From Oscillatoriales cyanobacterium (lineage in GTDB: Bacteria > Cyanobacteriota > Cyanobacteriia > Cyanobacteriales > Microcoleaceae): a stretch of 64,000 bases of DNA. Below are positions 29,140 to 37,444 of this stretch, in pieces. Location of the stretch: NCBI GenBank assembly GCA_004293365.1, contig RDYN01000023.1, forward strand, positions 1 through 64,000, given 5' to 3'. Numbering within the stretch: the stretch's first letter is position 1; each line of letters starts with the position of its first letter. The translations under genes were made by a program, and so were the position numbers. The notes beneath the pieces are model-generated. The model was not told the DNA's origin. It saw only the letters and a program-made list of their open reading frames with translations, and made no database searches.

Positions 29140-30078
29140 CTACTCTTCAACAGGTCGGGGCACTTCGTAAGTCAAAAAGTCATAGGCCATTTTCGTATTG
29201 GGAAAAATAGCCTGGGCTTCTTTGAGCAAATCGTCTAGGACGATCGCATTTCCCGGAGCATAACGCGGGCTAAAATGCGTCATAATCAACTGTTTCGCCC
29301 CAGCGAGCAAAGCAACTTGAGCTGCCATCGTCGAAGTTGAATGCAGGCGATCGAAGGCCATTTGAGCATCTTGATGAGCAAAAGTTGCTTCGTGTACCAA
29401 CAGATCGGCATCCTTCGCCAAGGCTACCGCGCTGTCACAAAAAACCGTGTCTGTACAGTAAACAAACTTCCGCCCGACTTGATCCGGGCCGCAAAAATCA
29501 CTACCTTTAAACTGTCGCCCGTCCGATAATTTTACCGTCTTTCCTTGTTTTAATTGGCCGTAAACTGGCCCCGACGGAATACCCACAGCCTTCGCTTTTT
29601 CTACATCAAAATGTCCCGGACGGTCTTTTTCGGTAACGCGATAACCAAAAGCAGTAACTCGGTGTTTCAAAGGAGCGCAGCTAACAATATATTCGTCATC
29701 TTCATAGACAACTCCCTCGTGACTTTTGTGTACCTTCACTGGGTAAGAAAAATGAGTTTGAGAATAGCGAACGCCAGCTTGCAAATATTCTTCAAGTCCC
29801 GGAGGCCCGTAAAGGTCGATGCGCTTGACATTCCCCGCTAAACCGCAGCTAGCCAGCAAACCCATTAACCCGAAAATGTGATCGCCGTGCAGGTGAGTGA
29901 TGAAAATGCGGCTCAGTTGGCTGACTTTTAGCTCGCTGCGGAGGAATTGGTGCTGGGTTCCTTCGCCGCAGTCAAACAGCCAGAGTTCGGCTCGCTGGGG
30001 CAAGCGCAGGGCGATGCTGGAAACGTTGCGCGATCGCGTGGGGACGCCGGAGCTAGTTCCGAGAAATGTAATCTGCAA
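29140..30078 (-). CDS. rnz: Ribonuclease Z (tRNA 3' endonuclease)
   Basis: A 312-residue metallo-beta-lactamase-fold endonuclease that removes 3' trailers from tRNA precursors. The zinc motif [21 protein letters not shown], the [12 protein letters not shown] exosite region, FVYCTDT, HEATF and MTHFSPRY are present in order. The N-terminus [20 protein letters not shown] is typical. It may be preceded by a small open frame ending 13 bases upstream. Single-copy housekeeping gene. Confidence 0.96.
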   Translation of the reverse strand: MQITFLGTSSGVPTRSRNVSSIALRLPQRAELWLFDCGEGTQHQFLRSELKVSQLSRIFITHLHGDHIFGLMGLLASCGLAGNVKRIDLYGPPGLEEYLQAGVRYSQTHFSYPVKVHKSHEGVVYEDDEYIVSCAPLKHRVTAFGYRVTEKDRPGHFDVEKAKAVGIPSGPVYGQLKQGKTVKLSDGRQFKGSDFCGPDQVGRKFVYCTDTVFCDSAVALAKDADLLVHEATFAHQDAQMAFDRLHSTSTMAAQVALLAGAKQLIMTHFSPRYAPGNAIVLDDLLKEAQAIFPNTKMAYDFLTYEVPRPVEE

Positions 30079-30091
30079 GAGTCAAATCACC

Positions 30092-30217
30092 TCAATTAAA
30101 TCTTAAAAAATATGTTACAAATATCCAGAGTGCGGCGAATCCGACATAAAGGAAATAGTCCCAGGCAGGAACCGGGATAAATCGCTGTTCCTGCGAGCAT
30201 CTAGTCGTTCCAATCAT
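30092..30217 (-). CDS. Possible 41-residue single-helix membrane peptide
   Basis: From ATG 30217 the frame reads MIGTTRCSQEQRFIPVPAWD followed by YFLYVGFAALWIFVTYFLRFN, a convincing C-terminal membrane anchor. It ends 13 bases before the rnz start, so it could be the leading gene of an rnz operon. No ribosome binding site is evident and a longer reading from 30343 overlaps the divergent SpoIID-like gene. The call rests on composition only. Confidence 0.3.
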   Translation of the reverse strand: MIGTTRCSQEQRFIPVPAWDYFLYVGFAALWIFVTYFLRFN

Positions 30218-30343
30218 TGCGGCGCACAAAGTGCCAAACCCAATTCTAACGTTTTCTTTCTGCCGTTCTCCTTCCTTTTTCCCGAACCTTCCCCAACTCT
30301 TAAAAATTCTCAAACTCGTACAGCACAGGAGGAAATTTTTCAA

Positions 30344-31519
30344 ATGCAGTCAGGAGTGTTCTTTACTTCCGTTGTTTCGACATTAAAAAAACGCTACTTT
30401 TGGATGGGGCTGTTGTTTTGGCTGGTAATGGTAGCCCCAGCGCAGGCCGGGCTGATTTTGCGAGTTGCGGTACAAGACGGGACGAGTCAGATTAAAGTCG
30501 GCAGTTCTACTAAGGCTGCCATCCGCGACAGCAGCGGGCGCAATTTGGGCGAACTGCCGGCAAATAGTTCTCAGTCGGCTCAATTTCGATCGGGAGCTGT
30601 GGCAATTGGCCGCTGGGCTGCGAATCAAATTTGGATCGAGCCGACCGGAAACGGTTATGTTTGGATTGGCGATCGGTGGTATCGGGGACGCACGCTTCTA
30701 GTTCCCGAAAAAGGCGCCTTAACCGCCGTCAACTACGTCGATATCGAACAGTATCTCTACAGCGTTCTGGGCGCCGAAATGAGCGGCAATTGGCCTCAAG
30801 AGGCTTTGAAAGCCCAAGCAGTCGCTGCGCGTTCCTACGCTCTCCACAAGCGCCTCAAAAGCGAAACTGACCTTTACGATGTAGACGACACTCAGTCTTC
30901 GCAGGTGTACAAAGGATTGCAAACAGAATCTTCGGGTACTTATGCCGCAGTGGATGCCACCGCCGGTCAAGTTCTGACTTACAACGGTCAGATTATTTTA
31001 GCCGTTTTCCACTCGGCGTCTGGCGGACATACCGAAAATGTCGAGGATGTTTGGACGGAACCCTTACCTTATTTGCGGGCTGTTCCTGACTTTGACCAAG
31101 GGGCGCCGGTTTACCAGTGGAAAGAAAATTTTTCCCGCGCTCAAATCAGCAACCGGATTTCTGGTGTGGGTAATGTAATCTCGATGAAACCAGAACGCAC
31201 TACTGCTTACGGCAGCGTTTTGTCCATGAAAGTAGTCGGAGATGGCGGTTCTAGGGTGATGACTGGCGCTGATTTGCGTCGGGTTCTAAATTTGAGGAGT
31301 ACCCGATTTACTGTGATTCCTCAGTACGGCGGGATTTTTAATGGCAGAAATAGCGGGAAGCCTCCTACAGGTTTTCAAGTTGCTGGTAAAGGTTTCGGTC
31401 ACGCTGTGGGGATGAGTCAGTGGGGGGCTTACAATTTGGCTAGGCAGGGATACAGCTACCAGCAGATTTTGCTGCACTATTACCGGGGCGCTGCTTTGGC
31501 TAGAATTGCTGTGCAGTAA
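30344..31519 (+). CDS. SpoIID/LytB-domain protein (putative peptidoglycan-acting amidase enhancer)
   Basis: A 391-residue exported protein. The signal peptide is residues about 15-35 (KRYFWMGLLFWLVMVAPAQA). The SpoIID core follows: VNYVDIEQYLYSVLGAEMSG, WPQEALKAQAVAARSYAL, DVDDTQSSQVYKG, ILAVFHSASGGHTENVEDVW and the C-terminal FGHAVGMSQWGAYNLARQGY. SpoIID proteins are lytic transglycosylases or enhancers that act on denuded glycan in septal peptidoglycan; cyanobacterial members are conserved but less studied. An ordinary SD-like AGGAGG lies before the ATG (GCACAGGAGGAAATTTTTCAAATG). Confidence 0.93.
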   Translation: MQSGVFFTSVVSTLKKRYFWMGLLFWLVMVAPAQAGLILRVAVQDGTSQIKVGSSTKAAIRDSSGRNLGELPANSSQSAQFRSGAVAIGRWAANQIWIEPTGNGYVWIGDRWYRGRTLLVPEKGALTAVNYVDIEQYLYSVLGAEMSGNWPQEALKAQAVAARSYALHKRLKSETDLYDVDDTQSSQVYKGLQTESSGTYAAVDATAGQVLTYNGQIILAVFHSASGGHTENVEDVWTEPLPYLRAVPDFDQGAPVYQWKENFSRAQISNRISGVGNVISMKPERTTAYGSVLSMKVVGDGGSRVMTGADLRRVLNLRSTRFTVIPQYGGIFNGRNSGKPPTGFQVAGKGFGHAVGMSQWGAYNLARQGYSYQQILLHYYRGAALARIAVQ

Positions 31520-31542
31520 CTGTTGGGAAGAAGGAAGTTCGG

Positions 31543-31715
31543 CAACGGATGCAAGTAACGGATGTAACGGATGTAACGGATGTAACGGATGTAACAGATG
31601 TAACGGAAGAAGTTTGAGGGAAGAGGGAAGAGGGAAGCATAATTCCCTCTTACCAATTCCCCATAACTACTGACTAATGACTGCTGACTAATAACTAATG
31701 ACTGATGACTAACTA
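31543..31715. repeat. GTAACGGAT 9-mer array plus degenerate heptamers
   Basis: Six or seven copies of GTAACGGAT at about 31543-31606, followed by GGGAAGA units and by TAATGACT-like units up to about 31715. It fills most of the gap between two plus-strand genes. The 9-mer differs from the 7-mer arrays found elsewhere. Confidence 0.85.
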
Positions 31716-31729
31716 AATTAAGGATTGCT

Positions 31730-31996
31730 ATGCAAAAGTGGGATTATTTATTTGTGGATGCGAATATGTATCCTTTTGGTAATAAGCTGATTAGTTTATA
31801 TGTGAACGGTGAGGAAATGCGAGATTGGAAACAAGGCTCGCTGCATCTATTTGTCAATCAGTTGGGGGAGGATGGGTGGGAACTTGTGGCTCTCCGCCAC
31901 GACTCGAAGTACGACCAAAATTGTTTGATTTTTAAGCGCCCTAAAATTGTTAAAAAAACTAAGAATACTAAAGAGTCTCAGGTACAGAAAAATTGA
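31730..31996 (+). CDS. Small DUF4177-like protein
   Basis: An 88-residue soluble protein. The start MQKWDYLFVDANMYPF and the later VNQLGEDGWELVALRHD are the pattern of the DUF4177 group (an MxKWEYK... strand and an LNxLGxxGWELV helix-strand), a small alpha/beta fold of unknown function. The C-terminus is lysine-rich (KIVKKTKNTKE). AAGGAT lies just before the ATG. The gene is flanked by repeat arrays on both sides. Confidence 0.7.
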   Translation: MQKWDYLFVDANMYPFGNKLISLYVNGEEMRDWKQGSLHLFVNQLGEDGWELVALRHDSKYDQNCLIFKRPKIVKKTKNTKESQVQKN

Positions 31997-32017
31997 CCTA
32001 CCTCACTCAATTAAACT

Positions 32018-32078
32018 GGTTTGTAGTGAGGACTTTAGTCCTCATCAATTCAGAGGACTGAAGTCCTCACTACAAACC
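32018..32078. repeat. Palindromic dispersed repeat
   Basis: GGTTTGTAGTGAGGACTTTA ... AGTCCTCACTACAAACC. It lies between the convergent small gene at 31730 and the membrane protein ending at 32109. Confidence 0.9.
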
Positions 32079-32108
32079 TTTATTGATTTGAGATTTTGAC
32101 TCAAAAAT

Positions 32109-33422
32109 CTAATATCGATCGATCCTGCGCTGCCATTCACCATCTATTTTGGCTGATTGTTCTAGTTCTTGTTGAGTTAATTCGCTTTCTGTGGTATAAG
32201 CTAAGTCTTCCCCTGTCAGAACGTTTTCGCCTGCAAATTCCTGGGCGTAGGCGAGTTTTTGCTGCAAGTTGGCATCGGGTTGGTTTAATAACATGGCTCG
32301 CTGCTGCCGATCGTGATTTCGAGCTTCTATCTGGCTATTTTTCCACTGAATCCAGAAGTACCTGATTAAGGGAATTGTCAGAAATCCGACGCCGTAAATC
32401 AGCAGCAGTGGATAAATACCGCTGACGAAGCCGATGAATCCACCTGCGATCGCACTTTTAGTCAATAAATTTCCCAAAACTAACGCACCCACAAGATTGA
32501 TGGCTCCTAAACCTGCTGCGAGCATGATTTGGCCGGAGTCGGCGCGGCTGAAACGCCACAGCATTTCTCGCAAATAAGCTCCTGTTGATTGAGGATTTTG
32601 CAGGAGGGCTGTGGTTTGCAGTTGCGGAAAATGGTAGATGATTTGCCCTTCGGGACTGACTTCGGGGCGGCCGTCAAAACGGGCGAGGGCTGGTAACATA
32701 TATTCTTCGTATTCTCGGGCGTATCCCTCTCCGAGATTGTCGAGATAGGGCGCAATTTGTTCGGCTGCGACGGCGCCTCGGTTGTTGCGAATTGCTGTGG
32801 CTATATCGCTCCACTTGCGCTCTTCTAGATTTTTGTTGGGATTCCCGTCTCCAAATATGAAGGAGAAAACTGCTTCCAGAAAACTCATCTGGGGTTTTTG
32901 GCCGCGATCGCGCGATCGCTGGTAGTCTGGTTCGTCATGGTTCCAGTAAAATATCCAGATTAAGTCATTCCAGAAGTAGGGAAAATAGAAAAAGCCACCG
33001 CCACCGCCGTCGCCTCCACCGCCACCGCCACCGCCACCGCCGCCTCCCCCGCTATCGTTGTTGCTCATGCTGGAGAGTAAAAGCGCGATCGCAACAAAAA
33101 TTAAGAGGATGGAAGCTACCAGCACTAGGCCAAAAGATATCCGAATCAAGTAAAATAGAACTCGCCAGATTTTTTGCCACCATTCCTGCAACTGCAAGCG
33201 CAAGAATTTGTTTCGCAAAATATCTCGAAAGTTGTTGGGAAATAGGTAGGCAATATCGCCGGATTCTGCTACTTGCAGGTTGCCGCCTGCTTCTGAGGCG
33301 AGGGTTAAAAGTTCTCGCTGGGCAAAATTGACATCTAATCCAGCTTTTGCCGCCACGTCTCCAACCGTAACGCGGTAGCCAAGTTGCTCGACGGCTTGCA
33401 TAATGGTGGGATTCGGAGCCAT
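32109..33422 (-). CDS. Membrane protein conserved in cyanobacteria and plastids, with polyglycine run
   Basis: A 437-residue protein. The N-terminal 80 residues look like a helical or winged-helix module (MAPNPTIMQAVEQLGYRVTV, AKAGLDVNFAQRELLTLASE). A membrane helix follows (SFGLVLVASILLIFVAIALLL), then a run of thirteen glycines, Asp and five more glycines, then an aromatic FFYFPYFWNDLIWIFYW stretch. Later segments include two more helices (LGAINLVGALVLGNLL, GFIGFVSGIYPLLLIYGVGFL). I recall related plant plastid proteins (At5g03900-like), of unclear function. The polyglycine tract is encoded by CCACCG-type codons and may vary in length. Single gene on the minus strand. Confidence 0.75.
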   Translation of the reverse strand: MAPNPTIMQAVEQLGYRVTVGDVAAKAGLDVNFAQRELLTLASEAGGNLQVAESGDIAYLFPNNFRDILRNKFLRLQLQEWWQKIWRVLFYLIRISFGLVLVASILLIFVAIALLLSSMSNNDSGGGGGGGGGGGGGDGGGGGFFYFPYFWNDLIWIFYWNHDEPDYQRSRDRGQKPQMSFLEAVFSFIFGDGNPNKNLEERKWSDIATAIRNNRGAVAAEQIAPYLDNLGEGYAREYEEYMLPALARFDGRPEVSPEGQIIYHFPQLQTTALLQNPQSTGAYLREMLWRFSRADSGQIMLAAGLGAINLVGALVLGNLLTKSAIAGGFIGFVSGIYPLLLIYGVGFLTIPLIRYFWIQWKNSQIEARNHDRQQRAMLLNQPDANLQQKLAYAQEFAGENVLTGEDLAYTTESELTQQELEQSAKIDGEWQRRIDRY

Positions 33423-33812
33423 AGGTCGATCTCTGTAAAAATTATCTGTTATTTTTATTATATATTGCAGGATTTAGAGCTGGTTTTGACTCCCTTGTTT
33501 ATAAAGTTTTTTGCGATCGCCCTTGACTTGAGAGCCAAATATTGCTATGGTTTGGCGCGATCGCCCGTTTAGTCCGGCAAATAGGTTAAAGAAATGTGGT
33601 TTTTTTTGCAAGTCTGGCAATAGGTATTTTAAAATAGACAGGACTTGGGCGAGTGCCGCAAGCAAGGGCGTGTTTTTAGGTTTGCAGTTGTGTCTCACCA
33701 GCCTTTGAGGACTTCTTCGGCGCAACTCTCAAGCCAAACAGTTGCCAAACTCTTAATAGGAAAACTTTACAGGCTAATTTTTATGATTAGCTACTAACCA
33801 AAGAATTGAATT
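33423..33812. other. Divergent promoter region, no gene seen
   Basis: About 390 bases between the polyglycine membrane protein and ycf3. It contains two HIP1-like GCGATCGC sites and AT-rich stretches but no inverted repeat, array or convincing open frame. Promoters for both flanking genes should lie here. Confidence 0.5.
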
Positions 33813-34334
33813 ATGCCCAGAACTCAACGCAACGATAACTTTATTGACAAAAGTTTCACGGTAATGGCGGATATCATTCTGAAGATTATGCCGGCGAAAA
33901 AGCAGGCTAAGGAAGCTTTTGCTTATTATCGGGATGGTATGTCGGCTCAAGCTGATGGTGAATATGCGGAAGCGCTGGACAATTATCATGAAGCGCTGAA
34001 GATTGAGGAAGATCCTTACGATCGCAGTTATGTGTTGTACAATATGGGCCTGATCCATACTAGCAACGGCGAACACGATAAAGCTTTGGAGTATTACAGC
34101 GAAGCGCTGGAACTGAATCCGAGAATGCCGCAAGCGCTCAACAATATTGCTGTGATTTACCACTATAAAGGGGAAAGGGAAAAGGAAGCTGGTAATGCTG
34201 AAGCGGCGGAAGGGCTGTTTGACAAAGCTGCGGATTATTGGAAGGAGGCTATTCGCTTGGCGCCGAATAATTACATTGAGGTGCAGAATTGGCTGAAGAC
34301 GACAGGGCGATCGCAAATTGATGTGTATTTTTAA
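33813..34334 (+). CDS. ycf3: Photosystem I assembly protein Ycf3
   Basis: A 173-residue TPR protein that chaperones assembly of PSI core subunits PsaA and PsaB at the thylakoid membrane. The N-terminus [20 protein letters not shown] and three TPR units ([60 protein letters not shown]) are near-identical to the chloroplast protein. The C-terminus [17 protein letters not shown] is also conserved. Full length, no anomalies. A heptameric array starts about 8 bases beyond its stop. Confidence 0.97.
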   Translation: MPRTQRNDNFIDKSFTVMADIILKIMPAKKQAKEAFAYYRDGMSAQADGEYAEALDNYHEALKIEEDPYDRSYVLYNMGLIHTSNGEHDKALEYYSEALELNPRMPQALNNIAVIYHYKGEREKEAGNAEAAEGLFDKAADYWKEAIRLAPNNYIEVQNWLKTTGRSQIDVYF

Positions 34335-34341
34335 CTATGAT

Positions 34342-34540
34342 GGGAATGGGGAATAGGAAATGGGGAATGGGGCATCGGGCATAGTTAATAGTTAGTAGTT
34401 AATAGTTCGTAGTTTCTCTAATAACAAATAACAAATAACACATAACTTGTTTGGCCTCTTTGCCCCATGCCCCATGGCCCATGCCCCATGCCCTATGCCC
34501 TATGCCCTATGCCCAATTCCCAATTCCCAATTCCCGATTT
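34342..34540. repeat. Mixed heptameric arrays between ycf3 and gatC
   Basis: GGGAATG-like units, TTAATAGTTAGTAG units, AACAAAT units and then CATGCCC/CTATGCC/AATTCCC units up to 2 bases before the gatC start. The last arrays are open in frame with gatC. Confidence 0.85.
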
Positions 34541-34542
34541 TT

Positions 34543-34824
34543 ATGATTGACAGAGAAGAAGTTCGGAAAGTAGCGAATTTAGCCCGATTGGAATTAACGC
34601 CGGAAGAAGAAGAGCAGTTTACCGGTCAACTGAACGGTATTTTGGATTATTTTGAGCAGTTGAGCGAACTGGATACGACTAAGGTAAAGCCGACAACTCG
34701 GGCGATCGATGTTAGCAATGTAATGCGATCGGACGATTTGCAACCTTTTGCTAACCGAGAAAGTATTTTGGCTGAAGCTCCCGATCGCGATGGGGAGTTT
34801 TTCAAAGTGCCTAAGATTATGTAA
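34543..34824 (+). CDS. gatC: Aspartyl/glutamyl-tRNA amidotransferase subunit C
   Basis: A 93-residue GatC starting at ATG 34543 (MIDREEVRKVANLARLEL). The frame remains open upstream through the repeat array, but that reading (APCPMPYALCPIP) is only translated repeat. GatC holds GatA and GatB together in the complex that converts mischarged Glu-tRNA(Gln) to Gln-tRNA(Gln), essential in cyanobacteria without GlnRS. Conserved segments: ILDYFEQLSELDT and RSDDLQPFANRE. No Shine-Dalgarno is visible because the array runs almost to the start codon. Confidence 0.94.
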   Translation: MIDREEVRKVANLARLELTPEEEEQFTGQLNGILDYFEQLSELDTTKVKPTTRAIDVSNVMRSDDLQPFANRESILAEAPDRDGEFFKVPKIM

Positions 34825-34857
34825 TATCGCGCCCGGTCGATTACCATAACAAAAACC

Positions 34858-34915
34858 GTTCGTAGTGTGGACTTTAGTCCGCAACATACTGCGGACTAAA
34901 GTCCACACTACGAAC
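34858..34915. repeat. Palindromic dispersed repeat with compensatory change
   Basis: GTTCGTAGTGTGGACTTTAG ... CTAAAGTCCACACTACGAAC. Compared with other copies (GTGAGG/CCTCAC) both arms carry the matching change (GTGTGG/CCACAC), so pairing is preserved. Confidence 0.9.
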
Positions 34916-34979
34916 TTTACTTATTGCGGTCAACCGACGGGACACGATATAAGATGCTCGCAAAGCACTTTAATATCGA

Positions 34980-35044
34980 CTTCATTCTTCAGTCCGCGCA
35001 GCATCCGGACTTTGTATGTGTAGGGGCGGTTTCAACCGCCGACT
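34980..35044. repeat. Fragment of the GGCGGTTGAAACCGC MITE family
   Basis: CTTCAGTCCGCGCAGCATCC, then GGACTTTGTATGTGTAGGGG and CGGTTTCAACCGCC. It resembles parts of the elements at 18622-18752 and 47202-47245. Confidence 0.55.
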
Positions 35045-35114
35045 GTTGCGACTTTTTCGGGGCTGTGGCTTTTTCGGGGCGGGCTCCTGTGCCCACCCCA
35101 CTCATTGTTTCCTG

Positions 35115-36395
35115 CTAAATTCTCACTCCAAAAGATGCGGCTAATTCCCTTTCTGGCTGCATACCAACTGTCGGCGGCATCGATCGATTTGCTACTTGCT
35201 CGATCAATTGTAATTGCTGCGGCAGCATTTTAGCTAAACTGTAGCGTTCTAGGGCGGTTTGACGGGCTTTGACGCGAATTTCTGCCATGCGGGTAGGATG
35301 GTCTAAAACTTCGTCGATGCGATCGGCTACTTGTTTCGGCGAGAAGTAATCGACGATTAAACCGTTTTCTCCATCGCGGATAACTTCTCTCACCGGGCCT
35401 GTATCGGAACCGATTACTAAACATCCTGCCGATAGAGATTCAATCATCGACCAAGATAGCACGAATGGTCTGGTTAAATAAACGTGTACGTCCGATGCTT
35501 GAATTACTTTTAAATACAGTCCGTAAGGTAGCGGCCCGACAAAGTGGACTCGCGACATATCTAGCGGCACTTTTTTGAGCATATGGTCTTTGTAAGACTC
35601 GCCGTTTGGTAAAGAACGGCCGTAACAAACTCTGTCTGAACCAACAATTACAACGTGACAGTTGGGGCGGCGTTCTTGCACGTAGGCGATCGACTCAATG
35701 AACTCTGGAAAACCCCGATAAGGTTCCATTCCCCGCGATACGTAGGTGACAATTTCATCAACGCCGGACAAATCTAAGTTCGGCAAAATTAGTTTAGCAC
35801 CGGGATCTGGCTTGAAGTAATCCGTATCTACGCCGTCGTGGAGTACGGATAATTTTTGTTGCAATTCTGGCGGGAATTGCGATCGCTGCCAATAAGTCGG
35901 CGACAAACCCCAATCGCAAGAATATAAATCGATCAGAATCGGCGCATTTTTGATTCTAATTCTCGCCATATCGTCAACGCTTAAAGGTTCCGCCGGATCG
36001 AAATCTGCATCGGAACCGATCGCATGATAAAACCATTCAAAATAACACAACAGCGGCGTATTGGGAAAAGCTTCTTTGACAAACAGTGTCGGCCCCCAAC
36101 CGGAGTGTCCGCAAATAATATCCGGTACAAAACCGTCTGCTTTGAGTTGTTCTGCCATTCTAAATACGGCTTGTCCGTAGATGACGGCACTTTCTAAGGG
36201 GCGCACGTATTGGTGAGTCTGGGCGTTGGGTTCGCGGCTGGGGGTAAATGCTGCTTTGCGAACTCCGGGAATTTCCCATTCTGGACGCTCGTTTTTAGTG
36301 CCGAAAACAATTTGATTTTTGGGATCTGCGCCTAAAGCCGTGATAATGTGGCGGTATTGGGCGGGGAAGTTGGGGTGGAGAAATAATGCTTTCAT
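35115..36395 (-). CDS. Family 4 glycosyltransferase
   Basis: A 426-residue GT-B glycosyltransferase. The N-terminal acceptor domain (MKALFLHPNFPAQYRHII, then ICGHSGWGPTLFVKEAFPN) matches the GT4 subgroup with the PF12000-type N-terminal domain. The C-terminal nucleotide-sugar domain shows VTYVSRGMEPYRGFPEFIES, VGPLPYGLYLKVIQASDVHVYLT and the E-x7-E type motif SMIESLSAGCLVIGSDTGPVRE. No membrane segment, so cytoplasmic. It is the most distal gene of a minus-strand cluster of glycan genes; 130 bases of repeats separate it from the methyltransferase upstream. Substrate unknown. Confidence 0.92.
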   Translation of the reverse strand: MKALFLHPNFPAQYRHIITALGADPKNQIVFGTKNERPEWEIPGVRKAAFTPSREPNAQTHQYVRPLESAVIYGQAVFRMAEQLKADGFVPDIICGHSGWGPTLFVKEAFPNTPLLCYFEWFYHAIGSDADFDPAEPLSVDDMARIRIKNAPILIDLYSCDWGLSPTYWQRSQFPPELQQKLSVLHDGVDTDYFKPDPGAKLILPNLDLSGVDEIVTYVSRGMEPYRGFPEFIESIAYVQERRPNCHVVIVGSDRVCYGRSLPNGESYKDHMLKKVPLDMSRVHFVGPLPYGLYLKVIQASDVHVYLTRPFVLSWSMIESLSAGCLVIGSDTGPVREVIRDGENGLIVDYFSPKQVADRIDEVLDHPTRMAEIRVKARQTALERYSLAKMLPQQLQLIEQVANRSMPPTVGMQPERELAASFGVRI

Positions 36396-36397
36396 TT

Positions 36398-36530
36398 GTC
36401 ATTTGGCAGTTGGCAGTTGGCAGTTGGCAGTTGTTAGTTGTTAGTTGTTAGTTGTTATTGGTTAGCTGCTACCAATAACAACTAATCAATAACAACTAAC
36501 CAATAACCAATGACTAATAACTAATGACTA
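36398..36530. repeat. Heptameric arrays reaching into the methyltransferase stop codon
   Basis: CAGTTGG units (about 36403-36430), TTAGTTG units (36431-36460), then AATAACAACTAA and TAATGACTA units to 36536. The last codons of the methyltransferase (ISQ and stop) are read from the TAATGACTA-type repeat. Confidence 0.85.
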
Positions 36531-37256
36531 CTGACTAATCATTGGTGCTTTGCAAATCCAGACGCAATCTCGCGGTACTGAAGATGTATTTTTCAGGATT
36601 ATTTCATAGTTTAAATGGTTGAGAAATTTTTCCATAATTGTATCGGTCATTACTGAGAATGCAGTGCCATCTCTGCGTCCCAGCAAGTTTTTGTCCCACT
36701 CGCCGGCGAATTTTTGCCAACCCAATTCGCTGAGAATATTGCCGTGGTGAAAGACGCAAAGGCGATCGCCCCGCAGCAGTTTGGGAATGCGAGTTAGGTA
36801 GTTGAATATGTCTACCGGCTCTACGTGCACCATTGTATCGTAGCAAAAGCAGACATCGGCTGAAGCTGGGGCGATGCCATCTAGCGTTAAACCGTCGAGT
36901 TTGACGTAGGAAACGCGATCGACTCCCAAGCGCGATCGCGCGGCTTGCAGCATTTGACTGGAAATATCGGCGCAAATTAGGCGATCGCAATATTTCAGCA
37001 ACAGCGAACCAGTTTTTCCGCCACCGATACCAATTTCTAAAACCCTATGTTCTTTTTTGATGTACGGTGCAACAAATTCCTGTTCGATCAGTGCTTCGTA
37101 TTCGGCTAAGGAGTTGGCCGCACCAGCAGCTTTACCTATCCATTCGTCGCCAATATGGGAATGTTCCGGATTAGTTTGTTCCCACTGTTGGGCGTAACTG
37201 TCCCATGCTGTTTCATAATCTACTCTTGGGCGATCGGTCATTTTTTCATCATTCAT
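36528..37256 (-). CDS. SAM-dependent class I methyltransferase
   Basis: A 242-residue soluble methyltransferase. Motif I is HRVLEIGIGGGKTGSLLLKY, motif II is DRLICADISSQMLQAAR and a later motif is ADVCFCYDTMVHVEPVDIF. A C-terminal FHHGNILSELGWQKFAGEWD segment is shared with methyltransferases of glycan clusters. Its acceptor is unknown; position between glycosyltransferase genes suggests a sugar or glycan terminus. The last three codons fall inside a tandem repeat, so the original C-terminus could have been changed. Confidence 0.88.
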   Translation of the reverse strand: MNDEKMTDRPRVDYETAWDSYAQQWEQTNPEHSHIGDEWIGKAAGAANSLAEYEALIEQEFVAPYIKKEHRVLEIGIGGGKTGSLLLKYCDRLICADISSQMLQAARSRLGVDRVSYVKLDGLTLDGIAPASADVCFCYDTMVHVEPVDIFNYLTRIPKLLRGDRLCVFHHGNILSELGWQKFAGEWDKNLLGRRDGTAFSVMTDTIMEKFLNHLNYEIILKNTSSVPRDCVWICKAPMISQ

Positions 37257-37319
37257 TTTTGATTATTTTATAGTATAGATGGATCAATTTTCAAGATGTT
37301 CCGCAATTGTCAGCAAATT

Positions 37320-37429
37320 GTATTATGTCCTTACTATAAACTATATATGTAGGGTGCGCAGTGCGCACCTTACTGTATTATGTCCTTACTGTAAACTATA
37401 TATGTAGGGTGCGCAGTGCGCACCTTACT
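37320..37429. repeat. Tandem 55-bp duplication
   Basis: Two copies (37320-37374 and 37375-37429) differing by a single A/G. Each contains GTAGGGTGCGCAGTGCGCAC, a self-complementary sequence. Located between the methyltransferase start and the end of the giant glycosyltransferase gene. Confidence 0.9.
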
Positions 37430-37444
37430 AAGAACCTGTGAGGA

